A stretch of DNA of 64,000 bases from Notospermus geniculatus (taxonomy: Eukaryota > Nemertea > Pilidiophora > Heteronemertea > Lineidae), in the NCBI GenBank assembly GCA_002633025.1, contig NMRB01000751.1, positions 159,661-223,660 on the forward strand. Direction: 5' to 3'. Under the pieces are notes generated by a model. That model worked only from the letters and a program-made list of their open reading frames with translations, ran no database searches and had not been told where the DNA came from. Positions 12,480 through 54,525 of the stretch are shown in pieces. The position numbers were made by a program, and so were the translations under genes. How positions within the stretch are numbered: position 1 is the stretch's first letter; each line of letters starts with the position of its first letter.

Positions 12480-13200
12480 CTGGCTCCGTCCTTCCTCCAG
12501 ATGTGAACAACACATCAAGTTTTTTTTACTTCTTTTTTCAGATTGTACTTCTTTTTCAGGTTTGTTTGTTTCAGCTCTGTCTCCATAATTGTCTCCAGGT
12601 TTCCTTGCACCTTTTGCAACTGTTTCTCGGCGGTGATGTCCATGAAACTGCATGTTTTGGACACACTACTGCAGCTGGCATTGCCAGGAAACCACTCCCG
12701 TATTCTCTCTCGAAATCCAAGAACGGTCTTACATGTACCTTCGCTGCTTCCTTTATCTGGCTAGCTTTATCCGGCTAAGCCCTTATTCTGCTCAGACACG
12801 ATATGTTAAAATTACCCAACGTCGCGCAGAATTTTTTTTTCAGGAGTAGCATTGGGGAAATCAGCATTTTCAGCACATAAGGATGCCATATTTGAAAGTC
12901 ATCGACTTGATGACAAGCTCTTGCTTTTCAGGCCACCAAATCCCACCAATGTTTCCAAATACTTGATTCGCGTTGATGACTTCCGTATTGCAGTCATCCG
13001 TATGCCTCCATCGCAGTTGATTTTGTTGCTCTTTGGGCTTGGCGATTTTGGATACCTCTTCCGCTGCTAGGATGTCAATGGTACTTGCTAGTTTGGTTCA
13101 TTGTGATTCACGAGCTTTTGTCTTGGCATCCGCACACTGCGTCAAACACGGTCTACAATTTCCATCCGTCAGCACTACGGTCGGACATAGTTTGATGAAG
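12480..13200 (-). pseudogene. Decayed coding region, family not recognised
   Basis: Two protein-like stretches on the minus strand. About 13200-12881 reads KLCPTVVLTDGNCRPC, one in-frame TGA, then LASTIDILAAEEVSKI and continues to a TGA after GILMC, roughly 108 codons. About 12760-12513 reads FRERIREWFPGNAS then DITAEKQLQKVQGNLETIME and ends in a lysine-rich tail; leucine spacing suggests a short coiled coil. The in-frame stop and lack of clean splice sites suggest a decayed or retroposed gene. I cannot name it, and chance open frames remain possible. Confidence 0.28.
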
Positions 13201-13889
13201 GACCTGGACGTTTGAACTTCATCCACCTGCCGCGCTGTGGCGCTGCAGTGTAAATGTATTTTTGTATTCAGCCAAAACCACCGGGGAATGCAAACATGTC
13301 AGCTTTAAGGTTTCCAATCTCTCTGTCTTTCAGCTATTCTTCGGCACAGGCGAGTGTTTGTCGCTCAAGCTGTCTCTTCGTGGTTTCTTTGATTCATCCA
13401 ACTTAAAAAAGCGCATTCCTGTCAACATCGCCTCAAACATGCCAACATCTTTTCTGAAGAAGTTGGATTTGGTCTGTGCACTTGTTTCACGGTTCAGCTT
13501 CCTGCGCTCTATTGCCCAGCTTCATTATGGCAAGATTTATATTCGACTGCAACGGAAGTCATATTATCGGTAGCTTCCTTCGCTGTGGAAACTCACCCGG
13601 TGGGTGTGGACGACACATCAACGATCCTCGCGTTACTCTGTCCTGTTTCTTCAGGACACAAAGTTGCTTCTCATTCTTCTCGTCAACTTTGTGTCCGTTT
13701 TTTTTAAATTTACTTTTTTGGGTCCCCATCACGGACTTTGAATATCGATCATTTTTTGAAAAATCTATGAATGTATTTTGTGTGATACTCTCTTTAATTA
13801 AGTGGACTCATGATGCAAGTCTGACGTTTTGTAGGCATATACATGTAAATGTATCTATATACCAGACACAGGGCATATACCTTAGCTTC

Positions 13890-13980
13890 TGTTCTGGTGG
13901 GGTTGGCTCACCTCACAAAAGAAGTGAGCTACATGTAGTACCACGGCGCGGCGTCCGTCGCCGTCGTCCGCGTCTTCATT
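13890..13980. repeat. Fragment of a dispersed repeat (GTGAGC...GCGTCCGTCG)
   Basis: Shares the GTGAGCT and GGCGTCCGTCG words with the start of the repeat at 17339. Partial and diverged. Confidence 0.35.
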
Positions 13981-14460
13981 TTCTACCGCAGATGCAATAT
14001 TTTGTATACATGTAACTCGTCAGTGGCTCTTACCGAGCTAATTCAGCTCAAACTCGGAAGTACTTTTTCCCTTTCCCTTTCACTATATATTCTTCTGACC
14101 AATAGATACTTGAAAGCGAGGCTCGTTCAGAAAACGACTTGAAGAATTTCCTTTGATTTCGTTGGGGGAAAATCTTATGGTCAACAACCAAATATAGTCA
14201 GTTGCGAACTTACATGTACGTATAGATTTAGTCAACCAATATCAGTCTTCGGAACAGCCGTTCCCCATATAGAGGGAGGGGCCCGTAAGGACATACAGTT
14301 CCAGGGCTGCACGGTTTCAGAATCTTATTATGTAGACTTCCCTTCTTATTCAATGGTACATTGTAGCTTCACATTGCAGCTGTCTGTGCAAAATCATTTT
14401 TCATGCTGGTCTAATTTTTGGTTTTAAGTAGACATGATGTAGTGTGTTCACTGGAAACAA

Positions 14461-14586
14461 TATTTTCTTATTTTCTTACTTTTTCTTACTTTCTTGGGAG
14501 TGAGACAAGAAAATCACAAGAAAAATTACATATTTTCTTGTCTCACTCCCAAGAAAGTAAGAAAAAATAAGAAAATAAGAAAATAT
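14461..14586. repeat. Long A/T-rich inverted repeat
   Basis: TTTCTTGGGAGTGAGACAAG pairs with CTTGTCTCACTCCCAAGAAA; the pairing extends outward through TTTTCTTA repeats to about 54 bp per arm. Confidence 0.75.
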
Positions 14587-15060
14587 TTTTTGCAGTGTTA
14601 GTTCTCCGCGGAGAGACCTGCTGTCTGTAACAAATCACATGAAGCGTCCCTAATCGATGTACAGTTCTTGGCATTCCCGCTGAATTGCCCAAAGGGATGC
14701 TATGTAATACCATCGGGCAAAATATGACTCCTCCAAGATAACTCAAAACCTATATGATTGACGAGACAATGGTCAATTGCTCAGGAATAAACACGGAAAG
14801 AAACATGTGTTTCACTGTTGGAAAGAATTTTCTGAGTGGTTTGAGTTAAAATAGGCAGTCTGGCTGACCTGCGGATGAAATGGCGAACGTTTAACGTCAA
14901 TATCATTTGAGAAATTGGTCCTTTGGTGGTTATTGATGGCCAAAGGGAGTTCGTTTCTGAATTATCAATAATACGTCACGAGAAAGTAAGGAACTGTTGA
15001 ACCGTTCATGAATTTAGTCTTGTGCACCCAGTTGGAACTTCATCAATCAATTTGGGGGGG

Positions 15061-16572
15061 GGGGGTAAAACTTGATCAGTAATATTAAATATGCAACCTT
15101 TGATGATGATCAAATGACCACTATCCAGTATTCTGTTCTACCAGAAATTCATTACCTTATGGTATATTCGAATTATACAGGAATAATGGCGAATGGTTCG
15201 TTAGCGGGTAATGTACGTACATTTGTACGTCTTTGCTGTACATGTACATCAGCTTGCTTCTTATGACTCATCTCTTATGACACACCAACCATACTATACT
15301 TTAGTCTAGGCTAGATGTACATATTGTATTACCTGCTGCAAAATGAGCCTGCTCCAAGAAATTTATGCTGGAGACACTTCAATTCTCCTAATTCCGATTT
15401 CGTTATACCTCTCACCTGACTGTATTTGACGGAAGACAGGGTAAAATACCAGTGCTGCCTTTTGATAAGTAGCTTCATTTCAAAGTGATACGAGACTGTG
15501 CCGATAGTAAAACGGATTGGAGTAAGATCTACTTTGAAATGGTAATCTGATTGAGCATAAGCGTACCAGATGCAAAAACGGCAGAGGTACGAGTTTGCCA
15601 AAACTTCTGGCAAACCATTTCTTTCGATCGAAATCAGAGAGTCAAATTCTTCCGTGGCAAAGTCGTAAAATTTCGATAACTGGGATTTAAGAGTACATGT
15701 ACACGTAATTCGAGTGGTATAGATGATAATCCAGTCGCGGCCTCTTGGCATGACTCGATTAAAATGTAAGCCCAAGTCGTAGTGTCAGATAGGACGTGGT
15801 TGGTATGCTGATGGGGTAGACTACTTGCTTGTGTGTCTTACGACTGTTGTCATCTGATAAAGGCTAGGGGCACGTCTTGGTTTGTGTTGCATAAAATCAA
15901 AGTGTCACTTGTTGTCAAGAAATAACTTGCTGTTGGGATGATGTCGCCGAAAACGAGATCTTTTTTCCCAATCTGCCACAACAGAAATACGGAATTTTAA
16001 AGCATCTCGTATGAGCGGTTATGACATATAGTGGCGCTGCAGTCGTCGGGGGTAATCTCGAGTCGTTGCTAAGGAAGACGGTTGGCGGTGCTGCATTCGT
16101 AAGGATGATCTGAAGTCGTCGGTGATATATTATAGACGTTACAAAATTAGAAGAGTTCGTAAGTTTTTATCCGCTGCAACTCCAAATCACTCCGCCGACT
16201 GCAGCGCCACCCAACGTCTTTCTTAGCTACGTCTTGAGATACGCCACAAGCAGACTAGAGACCATGACTAACAAAGGCATTATCTGTATAAAGTTCTTAC
16301 ATGCGGATCTAACCACCCAAATCTCGACGAACGGTAGTCAAACTATAACAGAAATCGAAGGTCGAATGACATTACCATGATTACGGCTTGCCGATTTGAA
16401 GTCCCATTATCAATATATCGAGCTTGTTTTCGGCGATCACATAGAGATCTTACGCTGACGTGTAATGGGTTTATAAACCAGAAGTTTGTGCCCCTGGGCG
16501 TCTAATACCCTGATACTCTTTCAGTGGTGATATTTGAAATATGTAGAGGCTGTAGATAGAATATTGGATCTC
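15061..16572. repeat. Direct duplication, copy 2 (partner 1-1727)
   Basis: Starts with the same G-run and GTAAAACTTGATCAGTAATA and ends at ATATTGGATCTC, where copy 1 breaks off beside the N at 1734. It lacks the foldback insertion of copy 1. Confidence 0.9.
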
Positions 16573-17338
16573 GGGTAGACACTGCCTAATGAGATCACAA
16601 TACTTCGGATCAACGTTACTTGCTTTTGCTTGAGCCATTTACGAAGTACTTAATACATGTACACTGTCATTTTGTTGACACACCTTGCCGGTACTGTCTC
16701 TCAGTCATCAAAGTTTCTGAATTCGACGGGTTGGGCCTAAATGGGAGACAAAGAGCCTCAGTTTCCCCTGAAAATCTGGTTGTTATTGAATATCTGACTC
16801 CAGTATTGAATGCTAATACACCTAGTGGGAGAGAGGGGCCACTTTTTTCGGTACACATTGAAATAAACGGCAGGCAGAGCTCTAATGTATTCTGATAGAG
16901 CATAGTACATTTTACTCTACACTAAAGTTGGCGAACGTAAACACTTTCTGAATTGAATACAGTGTGGCTTTAAGCTTCCAGCCTCTTTAATAGTACGGTG
17001 AAGATGCTCCATTCCACGTCATTTGAATTGGACCAATTACACCAATTCTCCTCCTACCATGTCGTAATTTCTTCAATTACACATGACACTGACATTTTAT
17101 TACTAGAGATCTCACGATGCTTTTGTGACAATAAATCGCTTTACTGCACAGTAATTGTAGATTTGCCGCTGTTATTGCGTTAAATAGCGGCAACAATGTT
17201 TCCAATATTCTGAAGCTAAATGGATTTCAGTTTTTTCAAGCAGATGATTAGTGAGTTACTTAAAGGAGTCAATAAGCCGTATCCTAATCGTCTCATGTTG
17301 ATCGATATAATTGGAGAAGATAAAAAATGTACTTTTTA
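16573..17338. other. No gene seen
   Basis: Short frames without protein-like character. CTTTAAGCTTCC near 16970 and TTAAAGGAG near 17260 may be relics of TTAA-type MITE ends. Confidence 0.4.
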
Positions 17339-17640
17339 GCTCACCTGGTGAGCTCTGGTGCAGCGTCCGTCGTCGTCCATTGGCAGGGCACCTTTCGTAA
17401 CCGCTGGGGCTATTGACCTAAAACGTTGTACATGTATACCCTAGATCAGGTGACCTACGACACCAAGTTTTGGTCCATTCGATTCTTTGCTTGGCCACTA
17501 GGTGTCCAAAACCGAAAACACAAAAAGTGCAAAAGAATGTTCTAACCTGGTATGATGTTTCCATGGAATATATTGACTTGACACTTATTGTTTATTCTTC
17601 TGGTTCATTCGTCCAGGTGAGCACATGGTCCATGGACCAT
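17339..17640. repeat. Dispersed repeat, copy 1
   Basis: From GCTCACCTGGTGAGC to AGCACATGGTCCATGG. It shares TTTCGTAACCGCTGGGGCTA and AAAACCGAAAACAC with copies at 32530-32745 and 44715-45098. Confidence 0.6.
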
Positions 17641-20600
17641 TTCATTTATGCTTTAGCACAGAAAAATAATGATCACATGTACTGTATACGTACATTTGCT
17701 CTATTCGCCATTCATTTCCATACGTTTCCAAAGTTTTACATCATGGTAGAGGGTATTTTTTGTGTACATTTCAATAGAAAAACACGTAAATAGCATGCAC
17801 CAAAAGCTGAAAACGTTGTAAGAGTAAAAGAAATATGTCGTATAGGAAGTGAGCGAATTTATATGTGGGAAGAAAAATATCATTAACGCCTACCGAGGCT
17901 ACATGCCAAAGATTTCCTTTGCTTTGACTCACAGAGTGTCTCTTTAAAGGGCTGTTGGTTCTCTTTTGCCCTTTGGGCACTTCATAATATTGCATCTTTA
18001 ATATTACGCCTCAGTAGTTACGTAATCCACGCATGCATGCAGTGCCGTACAGAACACCGCGGTTGCCTTTGCGCTGTTGCAGCAAAATTGAGTTTTGCAT
18101 AATTCGTTACTGGCTGCCTTTGATGAATTGCTTCTGAAATGTCAGCGTGATTTAGAAGGTTTTCTGGTAAGATTTGCCACAGTCGATCTAGTTGTCGATA
18201 TCAAATTGAGTTGTCTTTTGGGGCGTGATGTGTGTCGCATGCATGCCAACCAGCATATAAAGATTATTCCGCCACCTCATTCGCGCTGCCACAAAAAGAT
18301 CAAAGTAGCATTTTTTACATGACGGTTTTCCATTTCCTGCTGTTGTTGTGTCGAAGGAAAAAAATTCCCTGCACGCTCTCCGCAAATATTTTGTTGTTCA
18401 ATGAACAGTAATTTGGTACGATATACTGGTGATATCATATTTGCTTTGCAAAAAATCCGCGCAAGATTGTAGGCTATTGCATGTATCGTTTTGTGTTGAT
18501 GTACCGCGTGCATATACTTGTACAAGATGGTGGGTTAAGACTCGGGCACACTGCCTTCCCTACCTCGGTCCAACCATAATGGCTTTTCCAGGGCATTCAG
18601 CCTGCACAGATTCCCAAGTAAAATGCCCGGGTAAAATGCAAGCATGGTTTCTGCCATAATCCTCGACCTTGAAAAGCCCAGCAGGCCTAGAGTTTTAACA
18701 AAAATTTGCTCGTGACAGTCCAGTCTAGCACTTGCCGAATACGTAAATGGGCTGAATACCTTTATCATTTGGACCGATGTCTGCATCTTACCACCGATGA
18801 AATACGATACCGTGCACAACCCGAGGGCATTGTTTGATTTCCCATGAGAATCAGGTTCGTTATTGGCTCATTTTAATCTTTAATGGCTTCAGTACTTCAA
18901 ACCACGATTACCCCACGAGCCCTCCGGAATGTTGGGTTCAAAATGTTAAGAGCATGTTGGCTTTTAGTTGGCTCTGGATGCGGCGGTGTCACTCGGTTGT
19001 TCTGATGTGTACAGCGCATTCCCAAAAATATCACAATGGAGTTTCCTCGTCATATTAATGCCGGTGTAACGTTTTTGAATGTTCCTCACTTGTGAGTGTT
19101 CCCCTACTATTGTCAGAAATTTGACGATATATCTGAATTCGTTTCCCAAACAATAAGAAAAAACACTCCTGATCATGTAATCACTAGAAGTCTCCGGAGT
19201 AGCAAGCAGCATAGAAGTTTGGAAGCCAACGTTGTTGGTGTTGCATGCAAAGGTTCTCAAGCAGCTGACAGTGCAGCGACAGAATCCTTGGATTAAGTAA
19301 TTCACTGTTGATCTGTTGATCAATGATTTAGCAACAGCTAAATTACTTGACAAAGCAGCTTCTGCAAGGGATCGACGGAGAAGCCTCGGAAAGTGGCGAC
19401 AAAAATATTCATAGGCGAAAGTCCGAGGCAGGCGACAGTCTATTCCACGCATCCACCTCGTGGTGTCTCGGACACTATTACAGCCCAAATGTGATTATCC
19501 CCGACCTGATCCTGATGAAAACCAGTGGATATCGGTTTCTAGGTAATTGGTGAACATGTTTACTTGTCGTTCATCACAGAATCTATTCAATCACAGAGCA
19601 AGAACTGGCACGCGTGTTCAGTCATTGGCAGAGCTTTGGCTCTATCTTTCCCTTTTGCTCATCATGGCACATTCCACGTTAATCACTGAACTACACATTT
19701 GGCATTTAAAGTTTGCTGATAATGTTGAGTTCTATCCTTTTTCCATTAATTAGTCGGCCCAGGCACGATGCCTCGCCCCTTGTCGTGCGCATGCAAACTT
19801 ATCTGTTGGAACACTAATTAGCCTGCAATGATTGGGTTGCTGCTGGTTCCAACAAGGCCGTGATTCCTAATCAATGATGATCAGGGATTCAGCTGTGGAT
19901 GAAAAATGATATGAACGAAGCAAGGGATTGGAAAATCGATACTGATTGGGGATCGGGTAAAAACAACGTGCCTTGGTCCTTTGGTCATGAGACATTTTTA
20001 GTTGTATGCAATGGAATGTTATTTGATGATAGAAACATAAAAATTCATTGATCGGAACACGTCGATGACCGTTGTTTTCATTCACATTCTGCACGGTATT
20101 GTTTTACTTTCGTCGTAATCGGGACGTGTTCAGTAAAAAAGCATTGTGATACACAGTCTATTATTGTGACAACAATGCTATTATTGTGAACATAAAACAG
20201 TTTACAACATACATGTAGTATTGTGATACACTACCACGCCCCAAGTAGGCCTAATAACAATAACACGACTTTGTAATTATTTTCTGATTTGCAGTCAGTC
20301 GGCTTTTCAAATTCTACACATACAGTCTGATAGTCAATACGAGGACATGCCCTCCATCTGCAACTTCAGTTTCTCTATCATATATCATTATTGCACTCAG
20401 TCTACATTGTAAATTCTACACCGACAATCTGATAGTATATTTAGGAGGACATGTCGTCCTTACAGCCTCACTTCTGCAGAGATATCGTGCCATCATTTCC
20501 TGAATTTTCCGGTTGGCCTAATGTACAAAAATATGACTTCGTCATTACATGTATTTTTCTAATTGCACTCAGTCTGCATCGCAAATTCTACACCGACAAT

Positions 20601-21304
20601 GTGATATTTATACTTCTGGTAGCTCGACTTGAAAGTGCCAGCCTGAAGAAGACCCCGATTGGGGTCGAAAATTTGCTAAATTTCTGGAGGACGACTTCGT
20701 TTTTTTTATATCATTTATATGACAATGTGATAGTATATTTAAGAGGACATGCCCTCCATCAAAAATTCATAAGCGAGTCGCTCGCCGTATAAATTTTTGC
20801 CTCCATCTATAACCTCACTTTTGCAGAGATATAAATCTGCCATCGTTTCCTGAATTTTTCCGGTTGGTCAAACTATCATAACCATCTCTATCTCTCGTTG
20901 CCTTGACAATAACAAATCCAGATAGAGCCTTATGATAGATGGCCAGATCTCATTCGGCTACACTCAGATATCAATAAGCATTTCTTCATCACTCGCCTCT
21001 TACTCTCGGATATTGTAACAGAGGTATGTGGGATAACATCTCGACCAAGAATGTGTGCTCATATTGGTCACAGTAAAAGTAGAACCTATTGTAATGAGAA
21101 TTCTTTCAGAGCTACATCGATTGCCTTATTCATGGCTGTAGGTAGCATACGTACGGGGGGATGCCCCCAAACGTCACCGAAAAAGTTTTTTAATACAGAT
21201 TTTGGCCGAAAAAGGGCAAAATGTTTTACCCGCCCCAAGGAGACAAATGCAAGACAAAAAAGCTAGCCATGGGCCTTGTCATTGGTAATAAATACTATTA
21301 AAAT
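17641..21304. other. No gene supported
   Basis: The longest frame (18964-19488, minus) reads like chance sequence. Between 20330 and 20840 fragments such as CTGCAACTT/GATATCG and AGGACATGCCCTCCATC recur, so this is repeat-derived. Confidence 0.4.
20641..20690. repeat. Hairpin motif CCTGAAGAAGACCCC...GGGGTCGAAAATTTGC
   Basis: Single copy of the motif that occurs inverted twice at 59866-60038. The stem is GACCCCGATTGGGGTC. Confidence 0.55.
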
Positions 21305-21650
21305 GAAATGGTCCATGGACCATGTGCCCACCTGGATGAATGTACCAGACAGGCAAACATATAGAGGGTATCTACATAGATATTCACACCAAGTTATAAC
21401 ATTCTAGCTGTTGTTCTTCATGAGATATTGGCTAAAGTTTTCAAGATGGCCGACTGACCGCCATATTTGAAGTAGTCAAAAAGGGTCAAATTCGTTGTAA
21501 GTATAGAGGATACCTAGATACATACAATTTCAAGTTGAAAACATTCTAGTTGCAGTAATTTATGAGATGTGGGCCAAATGCCATTTTCCAAGATGGCCAC
21601 CTGGCGGCCATGTTTGAGGTCGCGTCGATGTGTCTGCTAGGACCGCTGAT
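21305..21650. repeat. Dispersed repeat with an internal direct duplication
   Basis: Begins GGTCCATGGACCATGTG, shared with the end of the 17339 repeat. Two ~120-bp segments each contain ACATTCTAG, a GAGATNTGGGC block and AAGATGGCC. Confidence 0.5.
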
Positions 21651-22008
21651 CGCCAAGCCTCGTAGAATAAAATTCCCAACAGAGTCTCATGTTGCATTAG
21701 CTCATTGAGGTCTTAATCCTGCAAGATGAGACGTTCATTTAAATTCTGGCTCTCCGAATGGATAGAGCGGGGGCTGTGAATGACTGTAGGTCCTTGGGGT
21801 ATTCTATATCCATCGCACGCTTACAACCTGTGCTGTGCATGAAAAGAACGACTGTATCTGCTAACAGGTCTTGTGATGATTCATCATGTGCTATTGCAGC
21901 CGTGATGCTACATTTTCACATCTAGAGGTCGCTCGACAATATTTAGACTCGGCCCACTAGTAAGAGCATTATTAGTGGGCTGAGTAGCACAATAGCACAC
22001 AAAGGGTC

Positions 22009-22117
22009 GTATTTTAGAACGTTCCTTAACGTTAAGGTTGACCTTAAGTCTGTTGTAAAACCACCGAGAACAATAGATTTAAAGTGGACCTTAATTTTAA
22101 GGAACGTTCTAAAATAC
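22009..22117. repeat. Foldback element
   Basis: GTATTTTAGAACGTTCCTTAA pairs with its complement ending at 22117, around TTGACCTTAA / TTAAGGTC-like inner arms. Confidence 0.65.
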
Positions 22118-22627
22118 GTACGGCCCAAAGTATTTTTTCTTTATGGTTCAAGGATGGTACTTCGTCTCGTACTACGTACTGTAGACCACTTCCCCAAAAC
22201 TATTGACCGTACGGATCAACCAGACACTCAATCTGAACAGATTGTCCGAACAAATTACCTCGTATTGGTTATGCCCCAGTCTAGCCGTTGTTGACATGAC
22301 AAGCTAAACGTCGGCAAGGCATGGACTAAAGAGCAGCTGATCGAGTCTTTATCTGTTCATTACAAGAATGAGACCAGTTCTTGTCTACTTGCCCAGCAGC
22401 TGCTTCGTAGCCATTTTCCAATACGTATTGATTCAAAACCAATGTCGTGGCATCCCTCCTCAAAAACTGCACAGCCTGTTCCACAAAACCATCGCAGTAG
22501 AGATATCACTCCTCTGATATATACCCTAAGGGACTCGGCGGATCCCTCGCAGATAAAAAAACCACCACGCGCAGGTCGACATTTCAGCGACCTCGGTCCA
22601 TTCCAAAAACTAGTCGCCGAAAAGTAG

Positions 22628-22790
22628 AACATGGGCAGCTCGAAGCAACTCGCGGCAACCAGCGGATCTGGCAGTTGCTCGTTGACGCAAGCGCGCTCAG
22701 GTCGACAAAATCGGCAACTGATCTGTCACCCCGATTGCTTCCATAGCCGGAAAGCTTGTTGCCGCGAGTTGCTTCAACATGTAATGTCGA
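22628..22790. repeat. Foldback element
   Basis: AGCAACTCGCGGCAAC (22644-22659) and GTTGCCGCGAGTTGCT (22758-22773) are perfect inverted arms in a GC-rich block. Confidence 0.6.
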
Positions 22791-25700
22791 CCTGTAAGCC
22801 CCTTAATACAAACGTTCCTCGCGACAGAAATCAAAAAGGGAGCCAATCTGCCTTGAAATCGCTTGTCGCATCGATCAGCGCACATGCTGTCAAAGGGAAA
22901 CGCTCTTACTGAATTATGTAAGAGTAGACGCTGGGATTCACCGCGTCTTTACAGCCGCTGTAGGCTACAGTTCTTGGAGTCTTTCTTTAAAAACGCCTTG
23001 GTGGGGAAATAAAGGAAACATCGTAAGGTTAAACAAACATTCGGTGTTGATGGTGAAAAGGTAGCCATCGCGCCGACCTGTTTGCAATTCATGAACTATG
23101 CCCAGGATGTAGACGATGACGGTGAGAGGTTGTAAAACTAATTGCTGTTGTATTGCTTTTGCACCGAGGTAGTCGTTTGTTTGATTATTGCAGTAATGGC
23201 TGATGCAGAATTACGGGACTGCTGTGGAAAAGGATGATTCTTTAGGTAATGACTGTGAAAATCAGAATGATGTACATGATTGTATAGTGACTTATGTTTA
23301 GTAATCACCGACGGTAACGCTGAACTTATCAGAGGGTTGGGAGGGGAAAACGGAACCTTTGGCTTGACGCGTATGCAGTAGGCTGAACGGCCAAAAAACT
23401 ATAAAGAACTGGGTAAATGTAAACACAAATCGATTTTATGCTTCTCCACACCCGCTGCCCTCGGAACTGCGCGCCTTTCTTTCGTATGAAGTTCAGAGAG
23501 ACCATTATCAGCAATACAAACAAGACGAGATAAAGCACATACCATATCTTGTGTGCGTACGATACTATCAGTATGAAGACGATGCGGGAATTTGAATGGC
23601 TTGCATGGATCTGGTTGGGTTTTCATGTCTAACTCATGAATGCGGTACACATATCAGATTTGATGGATATCATTTTAAACGAGGCCTTCGATGAAAGATT
23701 AGCCAGTCTTCCATTATTTGATTCAGAGCTTCAATCAGTGAATATGAAAATCGAAAAACGTGAAAAATTATGAAATATACGAGTTATAATGAATGAAATG
23801 GAGTCGGAATTGACCTTTGCTTGAATTACCGATTGTACATAACTTTGCCTCCCTTTTTGAAAAACAAGGCAAAAGTTCTTCAAGGATCAGCTGTAATTTA
23901 ACTCCCACGTACACTAGTTCATTTAAAATGATACTTGAATGAACTTACCAATAATGAAAGTCCCAACTGCAAACAGAACAGGCGCAGGATTCGCGAGTTT
24001 CATCCTAGAAGCCACACGTAAACATCACATTAAGCACATCAGGTCCATCATAATACGTATCCAGTTCTACTACTAGTCATACCAGCACCGCGCCAATCGA
24101 GTCACACTTTCGAACTGCTCTACTCAATACTGAAATCATTAAGGCCGCAACCACCAACCTCGCTGGTGCAAATCTATCTAGAAATTGCCCCTGGAAGTCT
24201 ATTGATGTTGGCTCCTGTTGCTGACGAAGGAAGTAGTTGGCAAACTGCACACAGGTCAGTCATCGATAAGGAGTCGTCGTCGATTTTTATCATTTATTGA
24301 TGATTCATAGCACAATGTTATTGACAAAATCTACAGGAAGTCGTCCTCGCCAGGAAACGATGAATATTGGTGATAAAAGAATCGTTACAGGTACATGTAC
24401 ATGTAATGATCAGTCACACGTTGTTTAATGCTTGAAAATGATATCGTTGCTTCTTGCGCGGTGCCTTCACGACGATGCACTCGCGATTGAGGGCGGATGC
24501 AATCATTGTCCGTCAGCAGTTTCCGATAGCAGATCTTTTTGTAACGAACACCCTCCAGATAAATTTTGCACATTTCAATCAAAGTCCTATGGGCTATGTG
24601 AAAAATCCCAATTCATTAACAAGTACACGTATGCACAGGTACTTCGTCAAGTAAAGTGAAAAGAGCACACGCCCGTCGGAAATGTACTGATGTCATTTGA
24701 CATCAAGGTGCTTCACAAACGTTTCTGTAATTGTGGTTGTTGTCTTGGCAGCAAATTGCAACCCACGAACCGCAGACACTCCACAGAAAAGGTAAACTGA
24801 AGATGATTACTCCTTTGATAAAATCGCACTGCATTTTGTTATCCTCTTTCAAAGCTTTGTACCGAGTGTGACGTAATTGACCGCAACCACGTTTGAAAGC
24901 AACATCAATGACCAAAGTAAATGGACGCCCGTATCTTCCACATTATGGCTACAAATTGCGGCAGCATTCGCCGCAGGACTCCATTCGCGATGCAAAGTTG
25001 TTTACCAGCTCAGAAAGCAATTCATATCGGGGAAATTTCCTATCGCGCTACTCGTTGACAGCAAGATGCAGATACGCCAACGTGATTGCCGATTGTTATA
25101 TCCAGTATTAGTATGTTCCCTAACCAATCGTTAGAGGAAACTGGATCGAGGAGTCTTCGGCCGTTCGAGTGGTATAATGTTGTTCAGGGATGGTCGAGCA
25201 GCACTGCTCTTGGCGGTTGGTCGAAGAACTACGAAGTTTGTCCCACTATTAAGCATCGACTGGTGTTGAGAGTGGTACTCTTGTAGAAATCCAAAGCTAC
25301 ATGTATTTCTCCTATATTTCGCCCCAAGATATTGTGTGGCAGAGAAATTTGTTGACTTTCTGTTGTTTTTCCTCAATGTAGGCATGTATATATTCTCAGC
25401 AAGATTCAGAGCTTACAATACATAAAGAGTTTACACGAGTGTGTCAGAATCTAACTAGCTACATTGTACATTTTGGGCCTATTCAGTTATTTACAATAAA
25501 TTCGTGCCCATTTCTGAGGTAATACGCTCATGGTGCAACTCTGGAAGAGACACTATTTTAACGACATAAATGTCATCACCGCTTATCCGTTAGATGACGC
25601 TCACACTTGCTCGCCGAGAGATCGGTGTAGGTTTTGCATCTATCAGTCGAGAACTAGCGTCGTTCATCTCTGATAGAGTGCGTTTAAGATTATAACATGT

Positions 25701-25832
25701 TCCTGAGTTCTAGTTTTGATATTTCTCAACATAGTCCCTGTCAAACTCGTGTTAAATAAATATATGTACATATATCTTAATCGTCACGTAGGTGTTGGCA
25801 TGAAGCTGCGGAAAGTCTGTGTCACGGCAATG
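22791..25832. other. No gene supported; 3' flank of the guanylyl cyclase gene
   Basis: A few minus-strand frames look weakly protein-like (about 23540-23640, 24385-24582, 24703-24840), but none has a family match or a consistent splice chain. The 3' untranslated region of the cyclase presumably lies within the upper part. Confidence 0.4.
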
Positions 25833-54019
<28,187 letters not shown>

Positions 54020-54525
54020 ATTGCAGCCGAGCAGAAAAACGGCGCTCTTCTATGACTGATGAAGTTCTTTATCTAACAGATTTTGAAAACGGAGTCCATC
54101 CTAGTTTGCCTGCTCACATCATGCTGAAGAGATTCTCGCATTCAAATCATGGGTTCTTTGGAAACATGTGGTATGAGCGATGCCGAATTCCCCATTTGAG
54201 GCAAATGATTCCTATGGCTTGATGTCCTTGGCCAGAAAAAAATCCGTCAGTGAATCCCGTCCGTCACAAACTACCTGACAGATAATCAAAAAGCCGATTA
54301 ATCAGTGACTGACTCGACCGCATGCGTTCGGCAACTCATCCATCTCCTTGGATACAGAGGGCGTTGCAAGCATGAGTGACGTAACTCCTCGTCCCATCGA
54401 TTGGTATTATCTCTATCCTTTACCAATAAGGACTTGTTTTGAATTACTCCCTCTTGTCCTTCTACCCCATTGCAATTCATAGTGAACAATGCCTTAATCA
54501 TAAATCATGGTCGGAACTGAAAAAT

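Noticed and set aside
13476-14015. 179-codon plus-strand open frame
   Set aside because: Composition is not protein-like and the frame ends in the GGCGTCCGTCG dispersed repeat.
18964-19488. 174-codon minus-strand open frame
   Set aside because: No domain, odd composition, and overlapping equally open plus-strand frames; looks like chance.
23540-23640. Minus-strand exon-like segment ending in a good GTATGT donor
   Set aside because: Only one isolated candidate exon; no start, partner exons or family match.
24385-24840. Two minus-strand exon-like segments, one with a signal-peptide-like run
   Set aside because: No usable donor joins them in frame and neither resembles a known protein.
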